Positions 21,721 through 33,816 are shown, counted from the stretch's first letter. The stretch is 64,000 nt of DNA from Periplaneta americana (GCF_040183065.1 NC_091122.1:84185955-84249954); one strand, 5' to 3'. A program made the numbers and translations. Notes: a model not told the origin generated them from the sequence alone.

Positions 21721-24279
21721 ATTTTACTGCTTAAGTTCTTCTGATGTTTTTTTTTTCTATTATTATTATAATCTTATAAATGTGGGAAAGAAATAGCTAA
21801 AAATTAAGAATTCATCTGTTCTATTGCATTATTTTGTAAAATAATTTTCCGCATTGCAGTCCTTTGTCAAACTTTGCTATTTGTTATCATGTTATTGTCT
21901 TTAATTTAAATATCACCTTTTATAAAATATTTTTATTATTTGTGACTATGACTTGCTCGTCAGTATATAAAAGTATCTTTTATTAAGAGCTAGTGTATAA
22001 TTTGATAAAATACTTATACGCAATCTTACAGTTTCTTCTATATATTTTTGGGAACCAAATATTCTGATTGCGGAGATGTTTTTTATCTCTATTTAATTTA
22101 ATTAAGTCGATTAGGATGAAAGATCTCTTTAGAATTCTTAAAGCAGAATAGCTTATCAGTGCAATACATTTATATATTCAAAACCATGCTTCTTCTTGAA
22201 TAAATAAAAGTTTTTTCATTATAGGCAAAAGTCTTTGCATTCATTATAGTAGAATAAATCTTATACAATGTATTTAATAGCAACATACTGCGATGATTGG
22301 CATATTTCTAACGGTTTATTTCTTTACATATTGATTTATTTATTGATAATTTCAAAACTTCAGACATTACTTTTGTATCCAGTGCCTACTTAAAAATTTC
22401 AGGACCATAATTTTAAGCTTTTAGAAGAGAACTTAATTAATGTACCATTAAACAGTCATTTTCTTTTTGTTAGCTTCAGTGTTTTAAGATACATTTTCCT
22501 TCTTCAAATTAAGTAGAATGTCAGTTCGTCATATTTTCATTACATGACCTTCTTCTCTTCTGAAGTACATAATATATTTTCTAAAATATGCTCCATTCAT
22601 CGCTTTCAATTATATGTATATGCTTCATCCTTCACATCCGAATTTAAATATAAATTATTTTGTAATAAAATCATCCCATCCGCAACTATTTTGGACAGCT
22701 GTAAACATCAACAAAAATCATTATTTCGCAACTTTTCTTCTTATAACCCAGTGAATTTTTATTTCTTCTTTTCTGGAAATATTTAGACGTAATGATCTCT
22801 GATTTTCAGCAAGTGTTTGCAAGTCTTTCGAACAAAATGCAAAGGTCTTTCTTTTTTCTTGTTTCTAACATCTTTGTGCATAATGTTTCATGTATCAATG
22901 TAGCTACGCATAATTATTTAACTATTTCCACTGATTTTCTCTATTTTTAAGGTTTCGAATTTCTTTTAATTTCTAATTCTTGTTCTAAGAAATATATATT
23001 ATGTAACTTAATTCACAGGAAACTCCTATCTACTTTTAGCCTTAATGTATTCTGAAATAGAAAATAGTCGCTATTTATATTCTAATTTTTACTAACTCTT
23101 ACACCTCTGAGCTAAATTATTTATTTTATTATTACTATCGCGAGGAGCACCTGAAAAGCAAACATGAATTTCTTCATGTACGCAGAATGAGTTCAATATT
23201 AGAGGATTAATATATAGCACACAACGTTTCTTAAAGAACGTCCATTATTATTTATAGTGTGTTCTACAACACATCTAATAATGTTTTAAATTTGTTTCTT
23301 TTGTATTCTCAAACTATAACCTGCACTAATAACTCTATAATAATTATTCATTGTTCTAAGTTTCTTGAAACATATCATGGAAAGTGTGTATTATCTTCTC
23401 TACCTTCTTCAAGTTGATACATAGTAATTGCTGTTAATCATCCTGGATTGATTTCACACCGACACGTAGGCCTACATATTATTCTCTTATTAACATAGGA
23501 GTAGCTGAAGTGCTTTTTCCAATTTGAATTTGATAATATGGTAATTCCAGATTGAATCTTATATTTTGATCTGCTCCAAAATATCACAATGAATTTCCAA
23601 AATTTTAGCTTCTTTCAAGCTTATATTTGTTTGAGTTAAATTGTCGACAGCAACATTATTTCATGTAACATGTCATGTAAATGTTATTCTTTCATGACTA
23701 TTCCTAGTACATTCAAGTATGACGTATTCAGAAATACAGTATAGGTCTATTTCCCATTTAAATCTTTGCTCTTCGATCATAAAATTCCCAGTCCTGTATG
23801 AAGTATTTAGCTTTCACCTTTGCCACGTTACGAACGTCGTAAAGTGGCTAAGCTTGGTGTGTGAGGCTGCCACCTCTTCGCCCCGAGCTTATAGGACGCT
23901 TTATTCGTTGATACCAATATCATATCTCTTCCACTGCGTCTCTTGAACACTATCTGTTCAATAGGCTATTTTTAACATCTGATTTCCGTCTTGGTGCCTT
24001 TGAATACCGTTTAGAACCCTCCAACTGTTGTTTTCTTCTTAATTCCGGTCTGGACTCTCCATATTGACGTCTTCTGGGTAAAGAATGTCCAAGTATTTTA
24101 ATGACCCAGGAACTGGAGTTCTAGTTGATATATGGACCTGTGTCATAATAATATGTATTTGGATCACTCCAACATACCTGGTAGAATTTCTCATCCCCCA
24201 CCCGAAAGATATTCCTGAAAGAGGTTGTAACGTCTGAGCTTTATTCCTCCCCTGTGTTCATTCTTATTTCGTGTTAATA
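21721..24279. other. Long AT-rich interval, nothing recognised
   Basis: Many short frames occur, all in AT-rich sequence without recognisable domains, RNA genes or inverted ends. It is the longest featureless stretch of the left half, with two TAGGCCTA octamers only just inside or beyond its right edge. Confidence 0.5.
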
Positions 24280-24720
24280 CTCCATTTAAATTCACTTATT
24301 TTTTTTCGCTTTACTACCTCATTTAAATTGACTTCTTTTCTTTTCGGTCATTTTCACATTTATTCTCCAATTCCTTTTCTTAGAACTATATATTCCTTTC
24401 CTTCTTCATGTTAGGCCTATAGTTAAGTTTACTTTTCTCACATTATTCCCCTTTCTTGTCTCTCATTTTTATCCTCCTTGTTCTTTTTATTGTTCTTATT
24501 TACTTTCCTTGGCCTTTATTTAATATTTGTCTTTTATTTCCGCTTCATGTACTGTGACTTTTCATTTCATATTTTCTGTTTAATTTTCTTCTTTGTTATA
24601 TATCCAGTAGGCCTACCATTCTTTTAATCTTATTCCATTTTCACAGTTTGACACTTATTATTTCCTTGTCTACATTGTCCACTTCTAAGTAATTTTCACC
24701 CTTTTTTATTGTGATCAAGA
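24280..24720. repeat. Pyrimidine-rich repeat preceding (ATT)n
   Basis: The + strand is rich in T and C. TTTAAATTGACTTC occurs near 24331, the reverse complement of a relative of the motif that ends the purine blocks at 6645 and 9445. It is followed directly by the (ATT)n run. This orientation mirrors the block at 9041. Confidence 0.5.
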
Positions 24721-24742
24721 TTATTATTATTATTATTATTAC

Positions 24743-24782
<40 letters not shown>

Positions 24783-24793
24783 ATTATTATTAC
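24721..24793. repeat. (ATT)n microsatellite
   Basis: About 70 bp of ATT units with single interruptions. Confidence 0.95.
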
Positions 24794-24837
24794 AAGTAGA
24801 GGGAAGACAACATAAATGTAAAAAAATAGTGAATCTA

Positions 24838-26585
24838 GAGAGAAAAGAGAGAAATGATTTATTACCGTGAATTAAAATGTTTGGACTTCACAAATAAGAA
24901 CAGGAAATCCATGTGGTTGATAGAAGTCGAAATCGGCAATGAAATAACATACAAATCAGGAATAGTGGACAGATGGTCGAATTATGTACAAGAGTTACAT
25001 AATACAGGGAATCGTCCAGATCACTTAACTATAACAGATGATGCAGCCGAATCAGAAGACGAAAAAGGATTATCTCTTCTAATAGAAGAAGGTGAGATAG
25101 GGCTTAGGGAAAAGAAGAATGGGAAAACAACAGGAGTTGATGGAATCCAGATTGAACTAGCGAGAAGCTTGAGTGAAGACAAGAAGGATATTCTATCATT
25201 AAGCAACGAATTAAGTATATGAGAAAGTCGAATGGCCTGAAGATTTCAGGGAGATAGTGTTGCCGCCAGTACGGAAGAAAACTAATGACAAGAAATGTAA
25301 TGATTTCGGGACTATCAGCCTGATATCGCTGTCGGGAAAAATTATTCTGCAAATACTGAATTGACGTTTATATTCTAAGATGGAAAGAGAGTTGAAAGAA
25401 GAGCAATTTGCCTTCAAAAAGAGGAAGGCACACGGGATGCAATTGGACTCCTGAGAACAATCGACGAAAGATACCAAGAGAAAAATAAAGGAGTGTATGC
25501 AGTATTTGTGGATTGAAAAATACTTTAAAATGGTAAACTGGAATTAATTTATGCCGATCTTTAAGGAAATTGGTGTTGATTAGAAAGAGAGGAGGATGTG
25601 TACAATGAATTTTATAAGAAAAAACGAGTGAAAGTCAGGATAGAAGAAATGTCAGACAGGTGCAATATACAAAGGAATACAGGGATACCTTTTATCGCCT
25701 ATATTATTCAATATCAACTATGAGAATTTAATGAAGACCTGTTCTCCCGGAACATAGGACGAATGATAGGAGGAGGAAGAAGAATGTAGTGCATAAGATT
25801 TTCTGATGATATGGCATTGATAGGAGAAGACGAGATAATATTAAGGGATATGCAGCTGGAGCTAAATGGCTGCTATGAGCAATATGGGATGAAGACAAAT
25901 GCAAACAAGACGAAGACCATGCTTATTGGAAGAAAAATAAAGAAGGTAAACGTGCTAATTCGAAATGATTTAAATTATTAGAACAAGTGGAGAGCTTCGA
26001 ATACTTAGGATGTATATAGTAACTGAAGCTGTTGTCTGGAAGTAAAAAGGAAATTAGCAATGGCAAAGGAAGCTTTTAATTCAGAAAAGAGCATCTTCTG
26101 AGGACCTCTAGAAAAAGAATTAAGGAAGAGACTGGTGAAGTGCTTTGTGTTGAGTGTGACACTCTGTGGGAAAGAAACATGGGCATTACGACGAAGTGAA
26201 GAGAAACGACTAAAAACATTTGAAATGTGGGTATGAAGAAGAATGGAGCGTGTGAAATAGACAGACAGAATAAGAAATGAAGCTGTGCTGTAAAGAGTAG
26301 AAGGTGAAGAAAGGATGATGCTGAAACTGATGAGGAAGAAAAAATAAATTGGCTGGGGCACTGACTAAGAAGAAACTGCCTACTGGAGGATGCACTGGAA
26401 GAAATTGTGAACGGTTATGGGCAGAAGAAAATATCAGATATAGGCCTACTCGTATAATAGCATTAAGGTAATGTAGGTCTATGCGGTTATTAGTAGAAAG
26501 GCGGAAAATAGGATAGATAGAATACTTGTTTTGCCGTGAAACAACTGCCCTAATGCAGAACACTGTGAATGAATATTACTATTAT
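24838..26585 (+). mobile_element. LINE-B, decayed sense copy with RT domain
   Basis: The + strand encodes a 122-codon open piece (24854-25222) with KNGKTTGVDGIQIELARSL, the start of an RT domain. Broken segments follow: CNDFGTISLISLSGKI, EEQFAFKK, YAVFVD followed by a stop, RFSDDMALIGEDE (YADD-type box as FSDD) and YGMKTNANKTKTMLIG. The 3' part contains the segments seen antisense at 372-1150 and ends near ATGAATATTACTATTATT. Many stops and frameshifts make it inactive. Endonuclease sequence is missing on the 5' side, where an (ATT)n run and pyrimidine-rich DNA adjoin. Confidence 0.85.
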
Positions 26586-27079
26586 TCTGTCGTAGTTTTT
26601 ATTACATATTTTTACTTCTTTGAAATTGCATCATTAATTTTATTTTGTGTTTGTATATTTCCTTTTTTCTTTCAACATTCCCATTATTTTTCTTCACATA
26701 TGACACTTTCACTCGTTTGTTCCCAACAATTATTACTCATTTTACTTTCGTTATAATTTTTATCAACATGATTTTCTCGTTTCTTATTGTAGCCTATTCT
26801 CTTCATTAAGTTTTCATTCTTTCATAAAATTGTTATATTCCTTATTCCTTTTCAATTACTTTTCTCTTCCATTCCATTTCTTTCCCTATTGTCGTTCCAC
26901 TCTCTATTATCTTTCGTTTACTGTATTTTCTATTTTTCTTCTCTTCCATATTGTGTTTATTTTTATTCACTATTTCTCTTCTTTGTCTTCATTTATTCTC
27001 ATTCTTCGTTTGTTACATTTCGATTCTTAACATTTCTAATCTAATCTTTTCTTTCTCTTTCGTCCGTTGTCTGTTGATA
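26586..27079. repeat. Pyrimidine-rich low-complexity stretch
   Basis: The stretch is T/C-rich on the + strand up to the mariner-like element. Short Phe/Ser/Leu-rich frames are compositional. Confidence 0.55.
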
Positions 27080-28031
27080 TATACAGAGTGTTAAAAAAGT
27101 ATCTAATATTTCAGGAGGTGCTAGTAAGCATCACAACAAGAAAATAAGGTCTAATAAACATGGGTCCTATAACACATACTTTCTGAGATATGAACACTTG
27201 TTCATAGGAGGTGCTCAATGTGACGTCCATTCATGGCAATGTATTCCTCTGCCCTTCGGCGTAAGGAATCACGCACTCTTCTATGTGCCGACATGCATTG
27301 AAGACGCGATCCTGTAGTGTCTGCACATTGTTGATTGAAGTGGCGTAGACCAATTCCTTCATATGCCCCCATAACAAAAATTCTAGAGGAACGAGCAGGC
27401 CAAGGTGTGGGGCTTCCCCGACCAATCCAGCGGTCCTGAAATGTCAGCGTCAGGTGTTCACGGACATTGCTGAGAAAGTGTGTTGGTGCGCTATAGTATA
27501 TGAACCACATTTTTAGTTTCTGCTGACATGGCACATTCTCCAGCAAGGTAGGCAATACGTTAATAAGAAAGTCCTTATAACGAGCCCCAGTTAATCTCTG
27601 TGGCAGCACGTATGGCCTTATTAATCTATTATCAAGAACTCCTACCCATACGTTGATTGAGAATCGGTGCTGATGTCTTGTTTCTTCAACTACATGGAGA
27701 TTTTCATCAGCCCAAACATGCTGATTACGAAAATTCACAACATCATCTCTGCTGAATCCCGCTCATATCCGCAACCAGACTTTTGTTTTCAGTATTCCTT
27801 GCGACGTATCATTACCAGGATATCAACTATGGTATGATTATCTGGTAGTCTGCTGTATTGTAGGGTAGAGAAATGCAATGCCATAAATGGGCGTCACATT
27901 GAGTATCTCCTATGAACAAGTGTTCAGATCTCAGAAATTATGTGTTGTAGGACCCAAGTTTATTAAAAATTATTTTCTTATTTTGATGCATATATATTAT
28001 ATATTATTGGACACTTTTAACATCCTGTATA
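27080..28031 (-). mobile_element. Mariner-like DNA transposon with long subterminal inverted repeats
   Basis: The ends TACAGAGTGTTAAAAAAGTA and, reversed, TACAGGATGTTAAAAGTGTC are flanked by TA at 27080-27081 and 28030-28031. Inverted similarity continues about 150 bp inward from each end, through GGGTCCTA, CACTTGTTCATAGGAG and CAATGTGACG. Inside, on the minus strand, is a partial transposase (27202-27738). The N-terminal DNA-binding part is missing, so the copy has an internal deletion. Confidence 0.85.
27202..27738 (-). pseudogene. Broken IS630/Tc1/mariner-superfamily transposase
   Basis: The 178-codon frame starts in the catalytic core: NQHVWADENLHVVEETRHQH (first acidic site in ADEN). 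It continues through NVWVGVLDNRLIRPYVLPQR and LTGARYKDFL to KMWFIYYSAPTHF, where the family has HDGAP and the second Asp is lost. The third acidic motif is damaged by a deletion and frameshift near 27400. The overlapping frame 27231-27425 continues PLEFLLWGHMKELVYAT, so the expected Asp is Glu and the preceding SPDLN-type residues are gone. It is clearly inactive. Family motifs are from memory. Confidence 0.8.
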
Positions 28032-28170
28032 CCAATCATTTCTCTTCTCTTTTCACTATGTTCATTTTGTTAGTATCTTCTTCTTCATATTATATTATTG
28101 TTTCGTAATTATATTTCCTTTAATTTCATTCCATTCCTTTCTTCCCTATTTATTTCTTAATGTTCGATAT

Positions 28171-28213
28171 TTCTTCTTCTTCTTCTTCTTCTTCTTCTTC
28201 TTCTTCTTCTTCA
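28171..28213. repeat. (TTC)n microsatellite
   Basis: About 43 bp of TTC units. Confidence 0.95.
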
Positions 28214-28377
28214 TATGTTAGCTTCTTATTTCTTGTTCTTTTTTCAGTAGGCCTATATATTAATTATCGCATTATTCACATAGTTAAAATAAAATTAACA
28301 TTAGTTTCAATGATTTAATTTTAATTTCATTATATTTGTGTTATACGAAATGTCATAGATTTAAAAAACAGATGCAA

Positions 28378-28458
28378 GACAAAAAAAAATAAAAAATATT
28401 GGAGAACGTCAGGTTTGCATCGAAAGACCTACCCTAGAGAAGAAATGTATGAATGAAT
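28378..28458 (+). mobile_element. LINE-B 3'-tail fragment, sense
   Basis: The segment ATTGGAGAACGTCAGGTTTG then GAAAGACCTACCC, ending in ATGAATGAATT, looks like the 3' end of LINE-B. The same segment, reversed, opens the antisense fragment at 28606. About 80 bp are retained. Confidence 0.5.
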
Positions 28459-28605
28459 TAAAAACAGAGATTTCTCAAAGAGATAGAAACTACCAGAAGC
28501 AGACTGATTTATTTATCATTTTTATTTATTTTTACATATAGAAACCATCCTATACTATTCAATACGCCTTTTTTATTTTAATGCTGACTTCATCCGTTGA
28601 TAGTA

Positions 28606-28930
28606 TTCTGCCTAAGGTCAGGTTTCTCACTGCAAACCCAACTTTCCCCAATCTTTCCTATTTTCTTTCCTTCTTAGTCTCCGCATATGAACCATATATC
28701 TTAATGTCGTCTGTAATCTGACATGTTCTGAATCGAATTCTTCTCCCTGTCACCATTCCTTCTAGCGCATTCTTCAGAAGGCAGTTTCTTCTCAGCAAGT
28801 GAGCCAACCAATTCCTTTTCCTCTCCCTGATCAGATTCAGCATCATTCTTGCTTCACTCAATCTTTCCAACACAGCTTCGTTTCTTATTCTGTCTGTCCA
28901 TTTCACACGCTCCATCCTTTTCTGATGATA
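28606..28930 (-). mobile_element. LINE-B fragment, antisense, 3' end of the coding region
   Basis: The minus strand keeps an open 99-codon frame (28658-28957) reading MERVKWTDRIRNEAVLERLS, then MMLNLIRERKRNWLAHLLRR and NCLLKNALEGM. This is the arginine-rich C-terminus of LINE-B. It is better preserved than the copy at 372-1150. It begins abruptly at about 28930, where a transposon end adjoins. Confidence 0.85.
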
Positions 28931-29082
28931 TGTGTCAAATGTAAACCACTTTAACAACTGATAACTCAGATAATTTTCATCGAAGACCCTGGGTTCCTTA
29001 CCTCAAATTACTTGTCTACAACCCCTCTACAACCAGATGCATTTCTTCGGTTGAATTCTGAAACATCCTGTATATATCTGTT
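28931..29082. mobile_element. Terminal fragment of a mariner-like element
   Basis: The right edge reads CATCCTGTATATA, matching the CATCCTGTATA end of the element at 27080-28031. Inward, on the reverse strand, are CAGAATTCAACCGAAGAAAT and GGTAAGGAACCC. No partner end was found, and it abuts LINE-B. Confidence 0.4.
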
Positions 29083-31459
29083 TTTTTTATTATATCCGGA
29101 GAGAATAATTTCTCATAACTTAGTGAAATGATTTTATGCCACAAAGATGACCGATTTTCAATCTGCAACGGTCATTATTCGATTTATTGTTATTGTTCGA
29201 CTGTTCGAAAAAATTTCTTCGACTAATTCTCTTTCCCACCTCATTCTCAATCCGTGATGGTTGTATTCCGTGATTCATGTAGCTAAATAGGTTTAAAATT
29301 AATAAGTTTAATGCCTAAATTTGGTTGTGATATGGCAAAAAAGTTCGTCAAACATCAGTCTTCTACAATTATGAAAAATTCATAGCGTCGTGGTGTCAAA
29401 AATGTTACAGTCTCTAATAAGACGAGATTGAAGAAAGTCATCTAATTATTATTATAGCACTGTTTTCCAAAAGCATGGTCATGATTCTGTAAGCGAAGGA
29501 AATAGAAAGATACATATTTTAAAACAAATTTCAAATGGCAGTGACTTTTAGAAGTAATGAGAATCCCAGTTATCTGGAGGAACATAACAATGAGTCCACC
29601 TTATCTCTCAGAATCTGAGGACAACTTTCTTCAAAATTTCACCCGAGGTTAATTGATGGAGTAGTTGTAACTGAACGAGCTGTTTTGAATAATTGCTCGT
29701 GTAATACATATTATTACAACAATTTTTAAGGTCTTTTTGTTCGAAATAGTTTATATTGCACAACTACAATAGCAGTTACATGCTAATAAGAAAGAATTTC
29801 TTATAACTAACCAACGTCACCAGTTAATATCTAAATAACTTTTCAATTACTAAAATATTTTTACAGTTAAAAATGAAAAATTAAAGTTAACAAAACATTT
29901 TGCTGTGATATATTCCTCATTATATATTATGTATGTAATAAAAGTTTTCAATAATTGTTTCAATTTGACACATACGGTATGCAAAAATATTAGTAATTTG
30001 TTGCTAACAGTTTTGAGTCTTCATTAGGCAATCTAAAGCTTAAAATTTGGTGAGAAGGAGGGAAATAGCTTTTAGTGAATTATGTAATGAAACTATATTA
30101 ATTTTAATTTTCAATTCTTTACTTCCCGTCGTCAAATTATACTAAAAATATATCAGTCATAATTTTTGTGCATTACTTAGATTCCCTCATAAGCCTCATA
30201 TCGTCCTAAAAGTAAATGTCTTAAATATTCATGGAGTGATAAGATTAAACGAAGAAAATCTAGACATGTTACAAAAATCAATACCTACAAAGCAATATGT
30301 AAAAAAACAATAGGTTTATTCATCTAATTCTTTTTTTGTTTCAGTTAATTTAATTAAAATTATTAATATAATTTTTAATGTAGTAATATAATTCTCTTTC
30401 TATTAAGAAATTCCTTATAACGACTCCTTCAAAGTTATATTAATAAACATTTGTTCATCTTTACAAATGAATCGAACTGATGTAGGAAATAGTAGAGGGA
30501 TAAAGGAATTAGTATGTTATACTCAAGATAAATATTTACACCATTGTAAAACAATAACATTACTTACAGTGAATTCATACATGTCCAATGTGATCGCCAT
30601 GGTTCTTAATAGACGTCCACTGCAAAATAAGAAAAAGATGTATGAAATAATAGTTCACGATAAATTGAAAATTTGATGGATAGGATTTTCCTTCAAAGAG
30701 TTAAATAATACGTAAATGATATTCGAACGGCTTCCAATTCAGATTGTTCAATTTATTTTATCCACAACTACGTAGTCCATCTGTATTTGGCACATGGATA
30801 GTTCCTCCACCTTTTTGTCCATACATAACCCATCCATTTTTAATATCGTCAATCAGTAGGGCAAACTCGGATAATTTCATTACACTGCTAATTTCGTGAT
30901 ATATTTATTTAAATTTTTCACGATATTATACCAGCGACAAATGTAATTCTGATGATATAGTAGGCTTATAAATTTCAGAAGATGTATTATAAGATAGCCC
31001 ATGTTCACTGCGCTTTTGCAGTGACGTGAGGGAATTTTTTTTAACAACTTTAGTTGTGAGATCAACCTATAGCTTTGAATTTGTGAGTAAATACACCATC
31101 CGATTTCCTTTGTTAAAAGAAGTGTTTTTTGCTGTGTTTTGTGGTTCAAATTGTTTTCAATGGGGAAGTACTGACATTGTGTACTTCTTGATGAAAAATA
31201 TATGTCTATCAATACACTGATTATGTAACATGGCCTTATTTTGGGAGGTTATTTTCTTGGCGTTTTTCTCATTCCACGAGGCTATTTTTTATCTTTAAAT
31301 TTTTATGATACCACAACATTCTCTGGTGGAAGAAATATCAAATGCATGTAGCGTAAAATATTTGTGTGGTTATTCATAGCATTTTTGATATATTGTGCAA
31401 GTCATGGATGTTGCATGATCACATGTCGAAAGAAATACAATATAAGTGATATGAAAGAG
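29083..31459. other. Long AT-rich interval, nothing recognised
   Basis: No gene, RNA or mobile element is supported. Short frames at 30467-30676, 30880-31212 and 31026-31220 have no recognisable domains. Confidence 0.5.
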
Positions 31460-32178
31460 CCAATTAATTGTGTCTAAAACAAAGGAAAATTGCCGTAGAA
31501 AAACCTCGTCTTTTTCTTTGCAAGTTCGACTAAGACCAGAAAAGGACCAAAGCAGCAGTCAAGAAGAATGACATTTCCTGCCTTTCAAGTGAGTTAAAAG
31601 AGGTAGACAACAAAGCAACATCATCTTCAGGAACCAAACAAAGACGATCTATGCTTAAAAAAAAGCCGAATGATAAGTCCAATGATTTTTGTTCAGATCT
31701 TACTCAGGAAATTTTCACTATAGATTTTTCAAATGGAAAATCCCAAGCCTGACCAGGACTCGAATCCTGACCGCCGAAGTTACAAGATTAGCATCAAATG
31801 AAATATTCTCTATATCAATAAAAATAATAACAATTATAATTGTTATTATTTTAATATTATCACTAATTATTAATATAGAAATAATAATCAATAATATAGA
31901 AATTTATTATAATTCACTAAAATATTTATAATAAAAAAATGAAATTATAAATTCATTAACAAAATTATATAATGACAAGTTAAAGATCTGACTAATTAGC
32001 CATAGCGGGGAACTATAATTTAACAATATGTAAATGTCGCATTTACGATGAAAAGCATGGTGAAAGATGGATTCAGTGTATCAGTTGTGATCAATGGTTT
32101 CATAATACATATCAATACCTTTCAAAATACAGAAAGAACTTTAATTGTTTGGGTTGTAGGTATGAATCTGACTGAAGA
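31460..32178 (+). pseudogene. Transposase C-terminal tail with PHD-like finger, split by a SINE
   Basis: Two + strand pieces are separated by SINE-derived sequence. The first (31534-31710) is an open Lys/Ser-rich frame with DISCLSSELKEVDNKATSSS and TKQRRSMLKKKPNDKS. The second (about 32028-32176) reads CKCRIYDEKHGERWIQCISC, then DQWFHNTY, NFNCLGCRYESD and a stop. The second has Cys spacing C-x-C, C-x2-C, His, C-x2-C of a PHD/C4HC3 finger, with one ligand Cys replaced by Tyr. PHD-like tails with WIQC are common at the C-terminus of pogo/Tigger-type insect transposases. The DDE core is not seen. Confidence 0.6.
31727..32020 (-). mobile_element. tRNA-derived SINE (family S3), antisense, with AT-rich insertion
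   Basis: On the minus strand the 5' head (CCCGCTATGGCTAATTAGTC) lies at about 31995-32012 and the B box GGATTCGAGTCCTGG at about 31761-31776. Between them is about 180 bp of extremely AT-rich DNA (31795-31975) absent from the sister copy at 33390-33816. The 3' part ends at AAAATTTC near 31720. The copy separates the two transposase pieces. Confidence 0.65.
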
Positions 32179-33139
32179 ATTTAAAATTTGACTTCATATG
32201 CCTAAATATTTTGAATTTAAGGACTGTCACTAAAATATCCTGGTATGATTTTTCTTCTTCTCACCAATTCATAACATGTGTTGAATCAATTCTCCATATT
32301 TAATAAGGACTTAGGTGAAAATATGAATCGAAATAAATTTACTTCGAATATTTCATTATCCACACACATTCTCATTCCACTATTATCTCTTCATTCCCCC
32401 ATTTTCTCACAAAATTTCAAAGAACCTGAGTTAAAACAACTTATGTGTATAAAGACGAGCCAGCTTTTATTGTATTCTGACTTCTATATTCTTTGTATTG
32501 TTTTTCTTTTAGTAATTACAAAGTGCACTGCTATTTACGTCAGAAATTTCTGATTTATATTTATCATTTAATTTTCTCATTTTAATAAATTTTATTGTGA
32601 CTGAAAGTGTAAGGAGAAGGCACTGTGAAGTTGCAACATTTCACTACAATGAACGTTATCAGCATTAGACCTACAGAAATTAAGTTTTCAGAATACTCTA
32701 TATCTGTCCTTTTCTGTACAGCGATTTCTTCTGAGCTCTGAAACCGACTGTTTTCATATTCATTTCATAATGACGCACATTTAGTATAAAAATATTCAGT
32801 AAAAATAATAGGTCTGTATTTGGAATCGCAAACACAAAACGATCACGAACTCAAAAAATATAATGTGCAAACTGCATCATTTATTTTCTTTCTTGTGTAA
32901 GATGATGAATAACAAAATAACAGACCAGGATTTTGCCAGTTTCCTATATTTCAGAGAACGTATTAGGTCTATATACAGGATTATAGGCCTATCTACTTTT
33001 CGTTGCAAACAATGGAAGTCCAGTCTCCAATCTAAGCAGGTTAGCCACTATCCTTAGTGAAAAGCATTTCATTGTACTTGAAACAATAGTAAGAACGGCC
33101 CCTCTTGGTGAGGAATGAACAGAACATAAATCTGTACAG
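32179..33139. other. AT-rich interval, nothing recognised
   Basis: No supported feature. The 91-codon frame at 32278-32553 is low in information and unrecognised. Confidence 0.5.
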
Positions 33140-33380
33140 TAGGGTAAAGTTGCCAAATGCCGTGATACCCTAATTCCGTGATACATTTTTAAACCTGAAT
33201 GTCAGTCAAAGCTTTGCCGTTCGATCATAGCACCAGACATCTTTTTCAATAGAATGAATCTTTAACCTACTTTTGAGACATCGGTGAACTTCCTAGCAAA
33301 ATACCCAAACCCGGAGGTATTTAATGAAAAAATCGTATCACGGAATTAAGGATATCACGGTATTAGGCAACTTTACCCTA
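33140..33380. mobile_element. MITE with TAGGGTAAAG ends
   Basis: The left arm GGGTAAAGTTGCCAAATGCC, GTGATACCCTAATTCCGTGA and the reversed right arm GGGTAAAGTTGCCTAATACC, GTGATATCCTTAATTCCGTG are inverted repeats over about 50 bp. They are flanked by TA at 33140-33141 and 33379-33380. CCGTGATA is repeated within each arm. No coding. The first nine bases equal those of the MITE at 10627. Confidence 0.9.
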
Positions 33381-33389
33381 TATTGAATT

Positions 33390-33816
33390 GTATTGTATTT
33401 AGGAAGAAGGCACTACGACCCAGAGCAGAGAACTTTAAGATCTACGAGTATTACGCTTATTCTCCAGATAGGCGTATTCCCAACCCACTAAACTAGAGAC
33501 CGCTATGTGTCCAGGTTTCGAGTAGGTTCCCACTCGTCCATAGAGTAACCACTTCGTCCATCGCTAACCGGCGTTCGAGAAGTGCTATGGAATGACAATT
33601 AAATGGAACTCAGAATGATGTTGATGCCTAACAAGAGAAAACGAGAGGACCCCGAGGGAAACCTCAAAAACGACCTTGTCTGTCGCAATTTTCAATATAG
33701 ATTTTTCAAATAGAAAATCCCAGGACTGACCTGGACTCGAATCCTGACTACCTGCGTAACAGGTTGAAGGTCTGACTTCTGACTACTCAGCTATAGCGGG
33801 GGACTATAATTTAACA
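33390..33816 (-). mobile_element. tRNA-derived SINE (family S3), antisense, long copy
   Basis: On the minus strand it starts CCCCCGCTATAGCTGAGTAG (A box TAGCTGAGTAGTC). A B box GGATTCGAGTCCAGG follows, then a body of about 330 bp through GAGGTTTCCCTCGGGGTCCT and CCTACTCGAAACCTGG, ending near TTCTTCCTAAATACAATACA. It adjoins the MITE on its 3' side and the hAT element on its 5' side. Confidence 0.75.

Noticed and set aside
28931..28957. Start of the 99-codon frame at 28957 as a gene start
   Set aside because: The first codons lie in an unrelated transposon end; only the part from about 28930 is LINE-B.
31800..31960. Mitochondrial insertion (NUMT)
   Set aside because: AT content fits, but I recognise no mitochondrial gene or tRNA; kept only as an open question.
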